This document shows positions 8,646 to 18,347 of a DNA stretch of 64,000 nucleotides, piece after piece (positions within the stretch are counted from its first letter, which is position 1; every line of letters begins with the position of its first letter). The notes under the pieces were generated by a model. That model worked only from the letters and a program-made list of their open reading frames with translations. It did not search any database and was not told the DNA's origin. A program made the position numbers and the translations under genes. Source of the stretch: QZLE01 sp033852075 (lineage in GTDB: Bacteria; Pseudomonadota; Gammaproteobacteria; QZLD01). The DNA lies in assembly GCA_033852075.1 (NCBI GenBank), contig JAWSVC010000012.1:62001-126000 (forward strand), read 5' to 3'.

Positions 8646-8661
8646 TGCATATGCCGTGCCA
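8646..8661 (-). promoter_or_regulatory. Sigma-54 (RpoN) promoter of glnK-amt
   Basis: Read on the minus strand: TGGCAC, then GGCAT, then ATGCA. This matches the -24/-12 consensus TGGCAC-N5-TTGCA at all but one position. The element lies 62-77 bases upstream of the glnK start. It is the expected promoter class for a nitrogen-limitation operon. Confidence 0.8.
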
Positions 8662-8756
8662 AACTCGCAAGTGTCGGTAATTAAAGAGAATAATGCTGAT
8701 TTTTGTTAAAATAACAAATGTTTTTATGCTCAGTTATTGGGAGTTAACGGAAATGA

Positions 8757-8772
8757 TGCACAAAATAGTGCA
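8757..8772 (-). promoter_or_regulatory. NtrC-like enhancer palindrome
   Basis: TGCAC-AAAATA-GTGCA is a perfect inverted repeat, with half-sites identical to those of NtrC sites (TGCAC...GTGCA). The spacer is one base shorter than the classic 17-bp site. It lies about 95 bases upstream of the -24 element, a normal enhancer distance. Confidence 0.55.
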
Positions 8773-8835
8773 CTTAAATAGGGCGATTAATGTTGGATAA
8801 TTTATTGTGTGATTGTCTTTAAAATTTTATGGATT

Positions 8836-8849
8836 TTGATATTAATCAA
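8836..8849. promoter_or_regulatory. Second FNR-type box, upstream of glnK
   Basis: TTGATATTAATCAA matches TTGAT-N4-ATCAA exactly. It lies in the 338-base gap 8585-8922, about 175 bases upstream of the sigma-54 promoter and just downstream of the hybrid kinase gene. In such AT-rich DNA a chance match is possible. Apart from the sites listed separately, the gap holds nothing recognisable. Confidence 0.4.
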
Positions 8850-8922
8850 TATTGCTTGGTGTAATTAAGAGTATGTGATTTATAGTAATTTAAATATGTA
8901 TTATTAATTAAAGAGCGAAAAC

Positions 8923-11535
8923 TCAATTGATATTAGCTTTAACTGAATTAGATAGACTTTCAAAAGAGGATTTGTAATCCTTTATAAGCTCATCAATATC
9001 ATCTAATTCATTATTATTAATTGCGACATGTATTGTATTTACATCCTTAAGCAACTTAGTAGCTGCTAATGTTCCTGCCAATCCTTTTAATGAATGGATA
9101 TATTTTTTGGCTTCAGTTATGTTGTTATTTTTTATATACGAATCTATGGTTTCTCCGCTATTACTATAAGTTTCAATAAAACTTAATAATGTTTTGCATA
9201 TTAGGGTAGTTCTACCACCTAGCATCTGTATTGCTTTTTCTGCATCTATTCCGTCGATTTTCGAAAGGTCTAGTTCATTATCTTTACAAGAAACATCATT
9301 GCTGTTGGTTTGTGTTTTATTATTTTTTTCAGATAGTGAAATAGAAGGTTTATACAACCATTTTATTAATGTTTTCTTTAGTTCTTTTACATTAATAGGT
9401 TTTGAAATAAAATCGCTCATTCCAATTGCAAGATAATGTTCTTTATTTTCGGACATAGCATCCGCAGTTAGTGCTATGATTGGGATATCGAAGTATTTTT
9501 TATTAGATCTTAATTTTTTTGTTAGTTGGTCGCCGCTCATTTTAGGCATTTGTATATCTGTCATAATACAGTCAAAATTATCAGATTCTATTTTTATCAA
9601 TGCATCAGTGCCGTTTTCTGCAGTTTCAACATTAAGTCCCATATCTTTTAGTAGTTCATATGCTATTTCCCTATTAATATCATGGTCTTCAACTATTAGT
9701 ACTTTTGAATCTTGTATTTCCGGTATTAAGTGTGATCGTGTGCTTTTGATTTGGTTGTTGCTAAGATTATCTTTGTTTTCAAATAATTCAGTTGCGATAA
9801 CTTCAATTAGAGTTGATTGTTTTACAGGTTTCGTTAAACATTTTCTTATGTCTAGTGCAGATGCTTTAGTGCAAATCTCTTCATCACTATAAGCAGTCAT
9901 CATAATAAGTATTAAATTATCGTAGCGCCCATCGCTTCTTAAAATTTCTATTGTTTCCATTCCATTTATTTCAGGCATTTGCCAGTCTATTAATGCAATA
10001 TTGAAAGGTTGGTCATTGGTTGATGCTTTTAATAGTGTTTTTAGGGCTTCTTTACCTGATAGAACGTATTCGGCGCTAATACCGATGTTTTTTAATGATT
10101 CAGTTAGGTAGATTGCTGTTGATTCATTATCGTCAACGATCAGAGCTCTTTGGGAACCAAGTTGTGGATGGTTTAAAATTTCGTCTTCGATATTTTTGTT
10201 AAATATTTGGAGTTCAATAGCAAATGAAAAGATGCTTCCAATTCCTTTTTCACTTCTAACACCAATGTTTCCTCCTATTAATTCAACTAAATTTTTGCAT
10301 ATGCTTAGGCCTAAACCTGTTCCACCATATTTTCTGGTTGTTGATTGATCCACCTGGGTAAAAGATTGAAATAGCTTATGCGTTTGTTCATGATCCATTC
10401 CAATGCCAGTGTCTTTAACTGAAAAAAACAGTTGTGCTTTATCATCAATCTGTTTTTTTAGCTCTACCTTTACGATAATTTCACCATTATCTGTGAATTT
10501 GATCGCATTATTAGTTAGATTTATTAATATCTGCTCTATCCTTAACGGGTCACCTTTAAGATACCTTGGCACGTTAGGTTCGCAGTAAATAATCAGCTCT
10601 AATTTTTTTTCTGATGCTTTACTGGCAAATATATCTGTAATCCTTTCTAAAATTTCATTTATATCAAATCTAGTATTTTCAATGGTTAATTTCCCTGCTT
10701 CAATTTTAGAAAAATCGAGAATGTCATTAATTATTCCCAATAATGCATGTGATGAAACATTAATTTTTTTTATATAATCTTCTTGGCGTTTATCCAGTTG
10801 AGTTCTTTGCATTAATTCGGCTAACCCAATGATTGTATTCATGGGTGTTCGGATTTCATGACTCATATTGGCTAAAAATGTGCTTTTAGCGGCAGTGGCT
10901 TCTAATGCTTTTTCTTTTTCGATTTTTAATGAGGATAGTAGTTCGTCGTTGTTATGTCGTAAGTAAAGAGAATGGGTAATTACTTTATTGTATCGCAGTA
11001 CAGAGATAGACATTATTATCGTATAAAATAATAACAACAGCCCTGTAATTACATAGTTTCGTTCTGCTACTAAAATAAAATTTACTATTATCGGGGTCAT
11101 TGCCGGAATAAAAAATACAAACATTGCAGTTTTAACAACAGATAAAATTATGGCTCCACCACTCATTCCGATTACTATTAGCACTAAAAAAAGTTGGTGA
11201 AAGAATGAATTTTCATGGAAAAATAATATTCCGGCAGTTCCCCATACTGATCCTGATAAAAAAGCCCCAAAGATAAAGTTTTTTCGCCAAAATTTAGTGT
11301 CTTTATTTTTACAGTGATTATATTTTCTTAATGAGATTAACCTGAAAGTGATGACTAAAATCGAAAATGAGAACCATAAGGAAAGCTCGATGCCGGAAAC
11401 TATATTATATTGAACGAATGCAAAGCAGCTTGAAACAACAATATGCGCAATTAAACCTGATGATAGATTTGAAAAGAGAATGTCATTTTTATCAGATTCA
11501 ATTAATTCAAATTGATCTGTAACAGTATTGCCCAT
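8923..11535 (-). CDS. Membrane-bound tripartite hybrid histidine kinase (BarA-type order)
   Basis: About 870 residues from the ATG at 11535, preferred over an in-frame TTG at 11547 because GGAC sits upstream of it. The N-terminal 195 residues hold about six hydrophobic helices. HisKA follows (STFLANMSHEIRTPMN), then HATPase (GTGLGLSICKNLVELIGG), receiver 1 (ALIVDDNES, Asp in LIDWQMP), receiver 2 (VLIVEDHDINR, Asp in MTDIQMPKM) and a C-terminal Hpt domain (IHSLKGLAGTL). This is a complete four-step phosphorelay ending in Hpt, which would pass phosphate to a separate regulator not seen here. The signal is unknown. It is flanked by glnK and a divergent thioredoxin gene. Confidence 0.92.
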   Translation of the reverse strand: MGNTVTDQFELIESDKNDILFSNLSSGLIAHIVVSSCFAFVQYNIVSGIELSLWFSFSILVITFRLISLRKYNHCKNKDTKFWRKNFIFGAFLSGSVWGTAGILFFHENSFFHQLFLVLIVIGMSGGAIILSVVKTAMFVFFIPAMTPIIVNFILVAERNYVITGLLLLFYTIIMSISVLRYNKVITHSLYLRHNNDELLSSLKIEKEKALEATAAKSTFLANMSHEIRTPMNTIIGLAELMQRTQLDKRQEDYIKKINVSSHALLGIINDILDFSKIEAGKLTIENTRFDINEILERITDIFASKASEKKLELIIYCEPNVPRYLKGDPLRIEQILINLTNNAIKFTDNGEIIVKVELKKQIDDKAQLFFSVKDTGIGMDHEQTHKLFQSFTQVDQSTTRKYGGTGLGLSICKNLVELIGGNIGVRSEKGIGSIFSFAIELQIFNKNIEDEILNHPQLGSQRALIVDDNESTAIYLTESLKNIGISAEYVLSGKEALKTLLKASTNDQPFNIALIDWQMPEINGMETIEILRSDGRYDNLILIMMTAYSDEEICTKASALDIRKCLTKPVKQSTLIEVIATELFENKDNLSNNQIKSTRSHLIPEIQDSKVLIVEDHDINREIAYELLKDMGLNVETAENGTDALIKIESDNFDCIMTDIQMPKMSGDQLTKKLRSNKKYFDIPIIALTADAMSENKEHYLAIGMSDFISKPINVKELKKTLIKWLYKPSISLSEKNNKTQTNSNDVSCKDNELDLSKIDGIDAEKAIQMLGGRTTLICKTLLSFIETYSNSGETIDSYIKNNNITEAKKYIHSLKGLAGTLAATKLLKDVNTIHVAINNNELDDIDELIKDYKSSFESLSNSVKANIN

Positions 11536-11679
11536 TAAAAAGTCCAATTTTTTTAATTCCCAATATTTAACTTTAGTTTGAATTTAATGGTTTTGTTGGG
11601 AATTTGAAAATTGGTCTTAAAATTTATTTATTATGTGATTTATAAGTCATTTTAGCCACGCCCTCCTTGCGCTGAAAAA

Positions 11680-11726
11680 TGTTATGTTGTAACAAATCAA
11701 ATAACATGTTATGTTATAATGTAACA
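11680..11726 (+). promoter_or_regulatory. Repeated palindromic operator and promoter upstream of thioredoxin
   Basis: Two 15-bp elements of form TGTTAT-N3-GTAACA lie at 11680-11694 (TGTTATGTTGTAACA) and 11712-11726 (TGTTATAATGTAACA), with a further palindrome ATAACATGTTAT at 11701-11712 between them. A TATAAT sequence at 11715-11720 lies inside the second element, so a bound protein would occlude RNA polymerase. A third copy is seen upstream of the hydrogenase genes at 22395. Confidence 0.55.
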
Positions 11727-11743
11727 ATATAAAGGAGGTCAAC

Positions 11744-12094
11744 ATGGCTATAACATATTTGAATAAAGGCAATCATAAAGAAATCATCGAAAATAACCAT
11801 ATTGTGATAATAGATTTTTGGGCACCATGGTGTGGTCCGTGTCAAATGTTCGGCCCGATATTTGAAAAAGTATCTGATAATCATGCAGATGTTGTTTTTG
11901 CAAAGTGTGATACTCAAGAAGAACAGGAGCTTGCCGGAGCATTTAGAATCCGTTCTATACCTACTATTATGGTATTTAAGCAAGAAACATTAGTATTTAA
12001 TCAGTCTGGTATGCTAACTGAACCGGCCTTGAATGAACTAATTGAAAAGGTTAAGGAATTAGATATGGCAGAGCTTGAAAAACAGGGTGGCTAA
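11744..12094 (+). CDS. Thioredoxin-family protein
   Basis: 116 residues with a canonical WAPWCGPC active site, the FAKCDTQEEQELAGAFRIRSIPT segment with the cis-Pro, and a short charged C-terminal extension ending ELEKQGG. It has no signal peptide, so it acts in the cytosol as a disulfide reductase. The ribosome site AAAGGAGGT is near perfect, implying strong translation. It resembles the second thioredoxin at 18410 (both have the FAKCDT...FRIRSIPT block). The operator-like repeats upstream point to regulated expression. Confidence 0.9.
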   Translation: MAITYLNKGNHKEIIENNHIVIIDFWAPWCGPCQMFGPIFEKVSDNHADVVFAKCDTQEEQELAGAFRIRSIPTIMVFKQETLVFNQSGMLTEPALNELIEKVKELDMAELEKQGG

Positions 12095-12170
12095 TCCGGC
12101 AAAGCGCTACTATCATTAAAAGATGTGGCGCTTAAATTAGAGCTGGACACTCAATACGCTCGGGGGCTTT

Positions 12171-14882
12171 ATGAGAAAAGGGATTATAAGATTTTCATTA
12201 AAACATCCAGAGATAGTATTTGCGGTTGTTTTTGCAATATCACTGTTTCTGGTTTGGCAGATACCAAAGATTAAGGTTGATACTGATCCGGAAAATATGC
12301 TTTCTGAACAACAGGAAGATAGGGTTCTACATAATCAAATCAAAAAACGCTTTAATCTAAGTGATTCTATCGTTGTTGGGTTGGTTAATGAGGATAAAAA
12401 TGGAGTTTTTAATCCTACATCTTTAAAGCTTATTTCTGAGTTAACATCTAAAATTCTCGCGATAAAAGGCGTAGTCGCGCCTGATCTGATGTCAGTAAGT
12501 ACCGTTGATAATATAACTCAGGAAGGTGAGGGTACTATCCGTTTTCAATGGATGATGCAAACACCGCCGAAAGATATCGAGCAATCTCAACAGATTCGCA
12601 AAGCCATTTTAAATCTTCCCTTATTAAAAAACACCTTGGTTTCTGAAGATGGAAAGGCAACTGCAATCTATGTCCCTATTACTGATAAACACGAAAGTCA
12701 TCGGATAGCGACAGAGATTAAACAGATAATCTCAGATTTAAGCCCAGGTGTGAACGATAAGTTATATATAACGGGTCTTCCTGTGGCGGAAGATACATTT
12801 GGGGTGGAGATGTTTTCTCAGATGTCTCTTTCAGCTCCTTTAGCAGGAGCGGTTATCTTTTTATTAATGTGGTGGTTTTTCCGCAGCGTAACCTTAATTT
12901 CTGCACCTATGGTTATGGCAGTGGTTACAGTTGTATGTACTATGGGAGCTTTGATAGGTATGGGATTTACCGTGCATATTATGAGCTCGATGATTCCGAT
13001 ATTTTTAATGCCGATAGCTGTGCTTGATTCTGTGCATATTCTTTCTGAATTTGCAGATAGATATAAAATTGGAGATGACCCTGCCGAGGTGGTTGATGAA
13101 GTTATGAGTCATCTGTTTACCCCGATGTTATATACATCGCTTACCTCAGCAGTCGGTTTTGCCTCTCTTGCTTTTACTCCAATCCCACCGGTTAAGGTAT
13201 TTGGTGCATTCGTTGCTGGCGGTATAGTTTCGGCATTTTTATTAACAATAACCTTTATTCCTGCTTTTATAGTCAGTCTTTCAGAAAAACGGTTAAAGGT
13301 TCTCGCCGATGCAGCTAAAAAGGCAGAGGATTCAAAGGCAGGGATGGCAAAAATATTGCCAAAACTTGGTCTAACAGCCACTTCTTATCCGAAGATAATC
13401 ATAAGTATTGTGGTAATTATTTGTGTTATTAGCGCATATGGCATTACCAGAATCAAGATAAATGATAATCCCGTACGCTGGTTTAAGGAACATCATGAGA
13501 TTCGTGTGGCCGACAAGGTTTTAAATAAGCATTTTGCTGGAACCTATGATGCATTTCTGGTGCTAACCAATACTTCGCAAGATGATTTATATAGATCATT
13601 TAATCAAAATGTCGATCAGATAATTAAAAATGCACTACCTACTATAGATCTTCAGGGGAATTGGAAGCAGTTAAAGGAATCGGTAAGTAACAGACCGGTT
13701 TTAGAACAGCTGGAAACCATTTCTGCCGAAATAGATGACATAATTTTCGAGTCGGAACCTGATGTGGAAAGGGTATGGCAACAAGTGCTGAATAAGCTTG
13801 AAGTAACATATAAAAAGGTAAAATATTTTCAGTCTCCTAAGGCTATTAAGTTGGTTGAAGACCTGCAGGAAACATTGTTGGAAAGTGGTTATGTTGGTAA
13901 AACAAACTCTTTTGCTGACTTGGTAAAAACCGTATATAGAGAGTTAAAAGGTGGAAAGCCCATTAATTATCTGGTTCCGGATAGTTCAGCAGCTGTTGCG
14001 CAAACAGTGCTTAGTTTTCAGTCATCGCACAGGCCAAATGATTTATGGCATATGATTACTCCAGATTATAGTTCAGCAGCAATATGGATCCAGCTTAAAA
14101 GCGGTGACAATATTGATATGGAGGCGGTAGAGAAGGTTGTTGATGAGTATGTAAAAGCAAATCCGTTACCAGATGACCTAAAACTAGAGTGGGGTGGTCT
14201 AACCTATATAAATGTTGTCTGGCAAGGTGAAATGGTAGAGGGGATGATCTCAAGTCTTTTAGGGTCATTCGTAATCGTTTTTGTGATGATGATTGTTTTG
14301 TTCCGTTCTATTAAGTGCGGATTGCTGGCGATGATTCCGCTAAGTGTAACTATTGCCTTTATATATGGCATTATTGGCCTTGTTGGTAAGAATTATGATA
14401 TGCCGGTTGCTGTATTGTCATCTCTAACACTGGGATTGTCTGTAGATTTTGCCATTCACTTTATTCAGCGGATGCGGGATATAAATAAGGAAACAAATGA
14501 TTGGCACCAAACCATAAAGGATTTATTTGCCGAGCCTGCTCGGGCTATTAGTAGAAACGCTATTGTAATTGCTATTGGATTTACTCCATTGTTGGCCGCT
14601 CCACTAGTTCCATATATGACGGTAGGTTTTTTTCTGGCAGCAATTATGGCTGTTTCTGCAGTTGTGACGCTTTTTATTCTGCCGGCTATTGTTGTTGTCG
14701 GTAATAGAATGACTAAGATAAAGGCGGAAAATCCTTTAGCTGTTGATGTAGTAAAAGAAGTTTTTGTACCGGAAGAAACCTCTGTACCAGAAGAAATTGT
14801 TTCACCAGAAAAAACAGGGGGTGGATCAGAACAAGAACAATTTGAAGAAATTTCATCGGAACAAGATAGGAAGGATGTTTGA
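12171..14882 (+). CDS. RND-superfamily exporter (MMPL/COG1033 type)
   Basis: 903 residues with the RND layout: one N-terminal helix, a periplasmic domain (about 35-210), a block of membrane helices (about 215-370), a second periplasmic domain (about 430-690) and a second block (about 700-865). Candidate proton-relay aspartates sit in VLDSVH (about 285) and LSVDFAIHF (about 757). The last 45 residues form a charged cytoplasmic tail with repeated VPEE/SPEK motifs. Members of this family move lipids or hydrophobic molecules. Downstream are a LolA-like protein 1 base after the stop and a beta-barrel protein, so a trans-envelope export system is likely. The substrate is unknown. Confidence 0.88.
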   Translation: MRKGIIRFSLKHPEIVFAVVFAISLFLVWQIPKIKVDTDPENMLSEQQEDRVLHNQIKKRFNLSDSIVVGLVNEDKNGVFNPTSLKLISELTSKILAIKGVVAPDLMSVSTVDNITQEGEGTIRFQWMMQTPPKDIEQSQQIRKAILNLPLLKNTLVSEDGKATAIYVPITDKHESHRIATEIKQIISDLSPGVNDKLYITGLPVAEDTFGVEMFSQMSLSAPLAGAVIFLLMWWFFRSVTLISAPMVMAVVTVVCTMGALIGMGFTVHIMSSMIPIFLMPIAVLDSVHILSEFADRYKIGDDPAEVVDEVMSHLFTPMLYTSLTSAVGFASLAFTPIPPVKVFGAFVAGGIVSAFLLTITFIPAFIVSLSEKRLKVLADAAKKAEDSKAGMAKILPKLGLTATSYPKIIISIVVIICVISAYGITRIKINDNPVRWFKEHHEIRVADKVLNKHFAGTYDAFLVLTNTSQDDLYRSFNQNVDQIIKNALPTIDLQGNWKQLKESVSNRPVLEQLETISAEIDDIIFESEPDVERVWQQVLNKLEVTYKKVKYFQSPKAIKLVEDLQETLLESGYVGKTNSFADLVKTVYRELKGGKPINYLVPDSSAAVAQTVLSFQSSHRPNDLWHMITPDYSSAAIWIQLKSGDNIDMEAVEKVVDEYVKANPLPDDLKLEWGGLTYINVVWQGEMVEGMISSLLGSFVIVFVMMIVLFRSIKCGLLAMIPLSVTIAFIYGIIGLVGKNYDMPVAVLSSLTLGLSVDFAIHFIQRMRDINKETNDWHQTIKDLFAEPARAISRNAIVIAIGFTPLLAAPLVPYMTVGFFLAAIMAVSAVVTLFILPAIVVVGNRMTKIKAENPLAVDVVKEVFVPEETSVPEEIVSPEKTGGGSEQEQFEEISSEQDRKDV

Positions 14883-14883
14883 T

Positions 14884-15672
14884 ATGAAAAATATATTTTT
14901 AGCTTTAATTCTGTTAGCACAATTTGGTCATGCTCAGGCAGAGGATTTTACCGATGTTAATTTTATAGTGCGTTTTGCTAATCTGGCCTCTTATTATGCT
15001 GGTGACGATGGTCAATCAAAAGTACGTATGACCATTGTTGATCAAAATGGTAATAAACAGCGCCGTCAGTTTTCCATGGTTAGAAAAGATGTGACTGAAG
15101 GAGGTGATCAAAACTTTTTAATTAAGTTTTCCAAACCAGCGGATGTAAGGGATACCGTATTTATGGTTTCTAAACATATCGGTAGAGATGATGATAGATG
15201 GTTATATTTACCAAGTATCGATTTAGTTAAGCGTATAGCAGCAGGTGATAAACGCACTAGTTTTATTGGATCACATTTCTTTTATGAGGATGTATCAGGT
15301 AGAGGATTGGATGAAGACGATCATAAACTTATCGAAACCACAGATAAGGAATACATAGTAGAGAATACTCCTAAACAACCAGAAAGTGTTGAATTTCAAT
15401 CTTATAAACTATGGATAGACAAGGTCTCATTTATTCCAAATAAGATTGAGTATTACAACAAGGTTGGCAAGCTATATCGAAAAGTTGAAACTGTTGAAAT
15501 AGAGAATATTCAGGGTTTTCAGACTGTGGTTAGATCTAAAATTACAGACATTCAGACAGGTGGATATACACTGATGGAATTTAAAGGTGTTGAATATAAT
15601 GTTGGTATTCCTGCGGATATCTTTACTGAACGGTCATTGCGTAATCCTCCAAGGAAGTGGTTAGGGAAGTAG
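14884..15672 (+). CDS. Outer-membrane lipoprotein-sorting (LolA-like) protein
   Basis: 262 residues from the ATG at 14884, which has AGGAAGG upstream and begins a clear signal peptide (cleavage near HAQA-ED). A longer in-frame opening into the preceding gene is rejected. The mature part fits the periplasmic LolA/LolB-like fold used to carry lipids or lipoproteins, including the segment DDRWLYLPSIDLVKRIAAGDKRTSF typical of the family often found beside RND/MMPL exporters. It would shuttle the exported molecule across the periplasm. It starts one base after the exporter stop and is translationally coupled. Confidence 0.85.
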   Translation: MKNIFLALILLAQFGHAQAEDFTDVNFIVRFANLASYYAGDDGQSKVRMTIVDQNGNKQRRQFSMVRKDVTEGGDQNFLIKFSKPADVRDTVFMVSKHIGRDDDRWLYLPSIDLVKRIAAGDKRTSFIGSHFFYEDVSGRGLDEDDHKLIETTDKEYIVENTPKQPESVEFQSYKLWIDKVSFIPNKIEYYNKVGKLYRKVETVEIENIQGFQTVVRSKITDIQTGGYTLMEFKGVEYNVGIPADIFTERSLRNPPRKWLGK

Positions 15673-15681
15673 GATGTTATT

Positions 15682-16971
15682 GTGCAAGTACTTAAATATA
15701 TAACATCTTTGTTTATTGCCTTAACTTTATGTTTTTCACTTCCTGTCATTGCAGATGACTGGGATGATGATTGGGGTGATGAAGAAGAGCAGCAGGGGGG
15801 GGAGTTGCATGGTTTTGTTTCTATTGGATTAGGTGCATACACCGATAATAATGTTGCGCAAACTAATGACGATCTTTCACAGGCAGATCTGATTTCACGG
15901 TTGGAGCTTAGTCATCTTTGGAAAAATATTGACTTGAACTTAAAGGTTGATGCTCATGCTGATGGAGTGGTTGATGATTATCAGCTAAATTTTAGAGAAG
16001 CTACCGCAAAATATTCTTGGGATAGTATTGATTTAACCGTTGGGCGCCAGGTATTAACATGGGGAACTGGAGATTTATTGTTTATTAATGACTTATTTCC
16101 AAAAGATTATCAATCATTTTTTGCAGGTAGAGATCTTGAATATTTAAAAGCTCCGTCAGATGCTGTAAAGCTTGGGTATTTTGGAAATATTTTTAATATC
16201 GATATGATTTGGATGCCAGAATTTGAATCAGATGTATTTCTTACCGGGGAACGTTTTTCCTATTTTTCACCTCAGGCAGGGCAAATAGTTGCAGCCCCAC
16301 CTGAGATATCACCAGTACAGCCAAGCGAAAAATTATCCAATAGCGAGTTAGCGATTAGAATATATGATCGTTATAAAGGAATAGAGTGGGCGCTTTATGG
16401 GTATCGTGGGTTTTGGGGGCAACCCACAGCAATGGATAACAGTGGAAATCCAACATTTGCGAGATTAAATGCTTATGGAGCAAGCTTAAGGTCAACGTTA
16501 TTGGGTGGAATTGGAAATGCTGAAATAAGTTATTACCAGTCAAGTCAGGATAAATCCGGTACAAATCCATTAATACCAAATGATCAAATGCGATTACTTA
16601 TTGGTTATGAGAGAGAATTAATACCCAAACTAACCCTCGGTCTTCAATATTATATTGAGCATATTCTAGATCATGATGAACTTTTGAATAATTCATATTT
16701 TCCTCAGTATGAGCAGGACAAAAGTCGGCATTTAATAACAACTAGATTAAATTACCGTATGCAGCGAGACCAGCTGCAATTGTCATTATTTGTATTTTAT
16801 TCACCGACGGATCAAGATGGATATTTGCGTCCCGCAATATCTTATCGGATTGATGATAATTGGAGTATTGATGCAGGTGCTAATATCTTTTCGGGAAAAG
16901 AGAAAAATACATTTTGGGGGCAGTTTGATAAAAATGACAATATTTATGCACGAATAAGGTTTGGCTTTTAA
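15682..16971 (+). CDS. Outer-membrane beta-barrel protein linked to the RND exporter
   Basis: 429 residues beginning with GTG at 15682, followed by a signal peptide (LFIALTLCFSLPVIA-DD) and an acidic DDWDDDWGDEEE stretch. The rest alternates in the manner of beta strands and ends in an aromatic residue (ARIRFGF), the outer-membrane insertion signal. The family (DUF1302-like) is often encoded after LolA-like and MMPL exporter genes. It is the outer-membrane member of the three-gene set 12171-16971. Its conduit role is inferred. Confidence 0.78.
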   Translation: MQVLKYITSLFIALTLCFSLPVIADDWDDDWGDEEEQQGGELHGFVSIGLGAYTDNNVAQTNDDLSQADLISRLELSHLWKNIDLNLKVDAHADGVVDDYQLNFREATAKYSWDSIDLTVGRQVLTWGTGDLLFINDLFPKDYQSFFAGRDLEYLKAPSDAVKLGYFGNIFNIDMIWMPEFESDVFLTGERFSYFSPQAGQIVAAPPEISPVQPSEKLSNSELAIRIYDRYKGIEWALYGYRGFWGQPTAMDNSGNPTFARLNAYGASLRSTLLGGIGNAEISYYQSSQDKSGTNPLIPNDQMRLLIGYERELIPKLTLGLQYYIEHILDHDELLNNSYFPQYEQDKSRHLITTRLNYRMQRDQLQLSLFVFYSPTDQDGYLRPAISYRIDDNWSIDAGANIFSGKEKNTFWGQFDKNDNIYARIRFGF

Positions 16972-17182
16972 TATTCCAAAAAATCAATCATTCTAATTAA
17001 TACAATCAATTATACTTTTGTTGAATAGCAACGTAGGATTATAACTATAGATTGAATAGGTAATTTTTTATTAATCGTACAAATATGTCACAGCATATAT
17101 AGATTGAGTATTAATTGTTTGATTGATGTGTTTATATGACACTTAATTGCGAAATGAATAGCAATATGAATTGGAGTAAGAA

Positions 17183-17695
17183 ATGCTAAGTGAAAAAATG
17201 GTAACAAAACTAAATGATCAGATTGGTATAGAGTTTTTTTCATCAAATATATATCTGCAGATGTCAGCATGGGCAGACAGTCAAGGTCTTGAGAATTGTG
17301 CAGCATTTTTTAGAGAGCATGCAACAGAAGAAATGATGCATATGCAGAAGATGTTTGACTATATGTGTGAAAAAGGAGCAATGCCTGTTTTAGGTCAAAT
17401 TGACAAACCAAAAGCAGACTATGTATCTATTCATGAAGTTTTTGAACAAGCATATGAACATGAAAAGTTTGTTACAGGAACTATTAATGACCTTGTTAGT
17501 GTGTCGTATGAAGAGAAAGACTGGGCAACATTTAATTATTTACAGTGGTTTGTTGCAGAGCAGGTAGAGGAAGAAGCTTTATTTAGCAAGGTTCTAGATA
17601 AAATCAAACTTATTGGAACTGGTGGCGAATCTTTATACTTTCTTGATCAAGAAATTGGAACATTTGTTGGTGGAGAATCTAAGTCAGGAACATAA
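17183..17695 (+). CDS. ftnA: Ferritin
   Basis: A 170-residue non-haem ferritin that oxidises Fe(II) and stores it as mineral. The diiron ligands are visible: Glu in GIEFFSSNIYLQM, ExxH in REHATEEMMHMQKM, and the C-half EQVEEEALFS. The length and end (GTFVGGE) are typical of prokaryotic FtnA. GGAGTAAGA gives a good ribosome site. It opens a run of iron and redox defence genes extending to 20666, although gaps suggest several promoters. Confidence 0.96.
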   Translation: MLSEKMVTKLNDQIGIEFFSSNIYLQMSAWADSQGLENCAAFFREHATEEMMHMQKMFDYMCEKGAMPVLGQIDKPKADYVSIHEVFEQAYEHEKFVTGTINDLVSVSYEEKDWATFNYLQWFVAEQVEEEALFSKVLDKIKLIGTGGESLYFLDQEIGTFVGGESKSGT

Positions 17696-17784
17696 GTTTT
17701 AGTAAAGTAATAACTTACATTAAAGGTTGCGGATTGTTGTGTATTTTCTATTCGTATAATTACAATTAATTAATGAGGATAATA

Positions 17785-18246
17785 ATGACTCTTAATATTA
17801 ATGATATAGCACCAAAATTTATATTAAATAATCAGGATGATTCTCAAGTTAATCTTGAACAATATAAGGGACAAAAGGTATTGCTATATTTTTATCCTAA
17901 AGCGGATACTCCTGGATGTACCAAGCAGACATGCCTTTTAAATGATAATCTTGGACAACTAAATCAGCTTAATGTGGTGGTTCTTGGGATTAGCCCTGAC
18001 AAGGTCGAGAAACAGAAAAAATTTGCTGATAAATATGGAATTAATTTTTCATTGCTAAGTGATGAAGGTCATAATGTGGCTGAGTTATATTCGGTTTGGG
18101 GTGAAAAAAAGATGTACGGTAGGTCATATATGGGGATAATACGCTCTGCGTTCCTTATAAATGAAGAAGGAAAAATTAGTGAAACCTGGTATAAGGTTTC
18201 GCCAAAAGATACCGTGACGAAAGCATTAAAAAAGCTTGAATCATAA
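17785..18246 (+). CDS. bcp: Thioredoxin-dependent peroxiredoxin (Bcp/PrxQ)
   Basis: 153 residues from the ATG at 17785. The in-frame ATG at 17773 overlaps the ribosome site GAGGAT and is less likely. The peroxidatic Cys45 lies in DTPGCTKQTC with the resolving Cys50 five residues on, the alpha-type PrxQ arrangement. It reduces peroxides with electrons from thioredoxin, and a thioredoxin gene follows at 18410. Length and motifs are typical. Confidence 0.95.
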   Translation: MTLNINDIAPKFILNNQDDSQVNLEQYKGQKVLLYFYPKADTPGCTKQTCLLNDNLGQLNQLNVVVLGISPDKVEKQKKFADKYGINFSLLSDEGHNVAELYSVWGEKKMYGRSYMGIIRSAFLINEEGKISETWYKVSPKDTVTKALKKLES

Positions 18247-18347
18247 TGATGTAACACTGATTAGAATTATTTTGATATAGTGCGAATGTTTTAGAAGAAA
18301 GAGTTCTATAAAAAATTAGATTTCTAGTCTAGATTTAAAGAAGTATA

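Noticed and set aside
14764..14883. Longer start for the LolA-like protein
   Set aside because: It would add 40 basic residues inside the RND gene and bury the signal peptide. The ATG at 14884 has a good ribosome site and starts the signal peptide directly.
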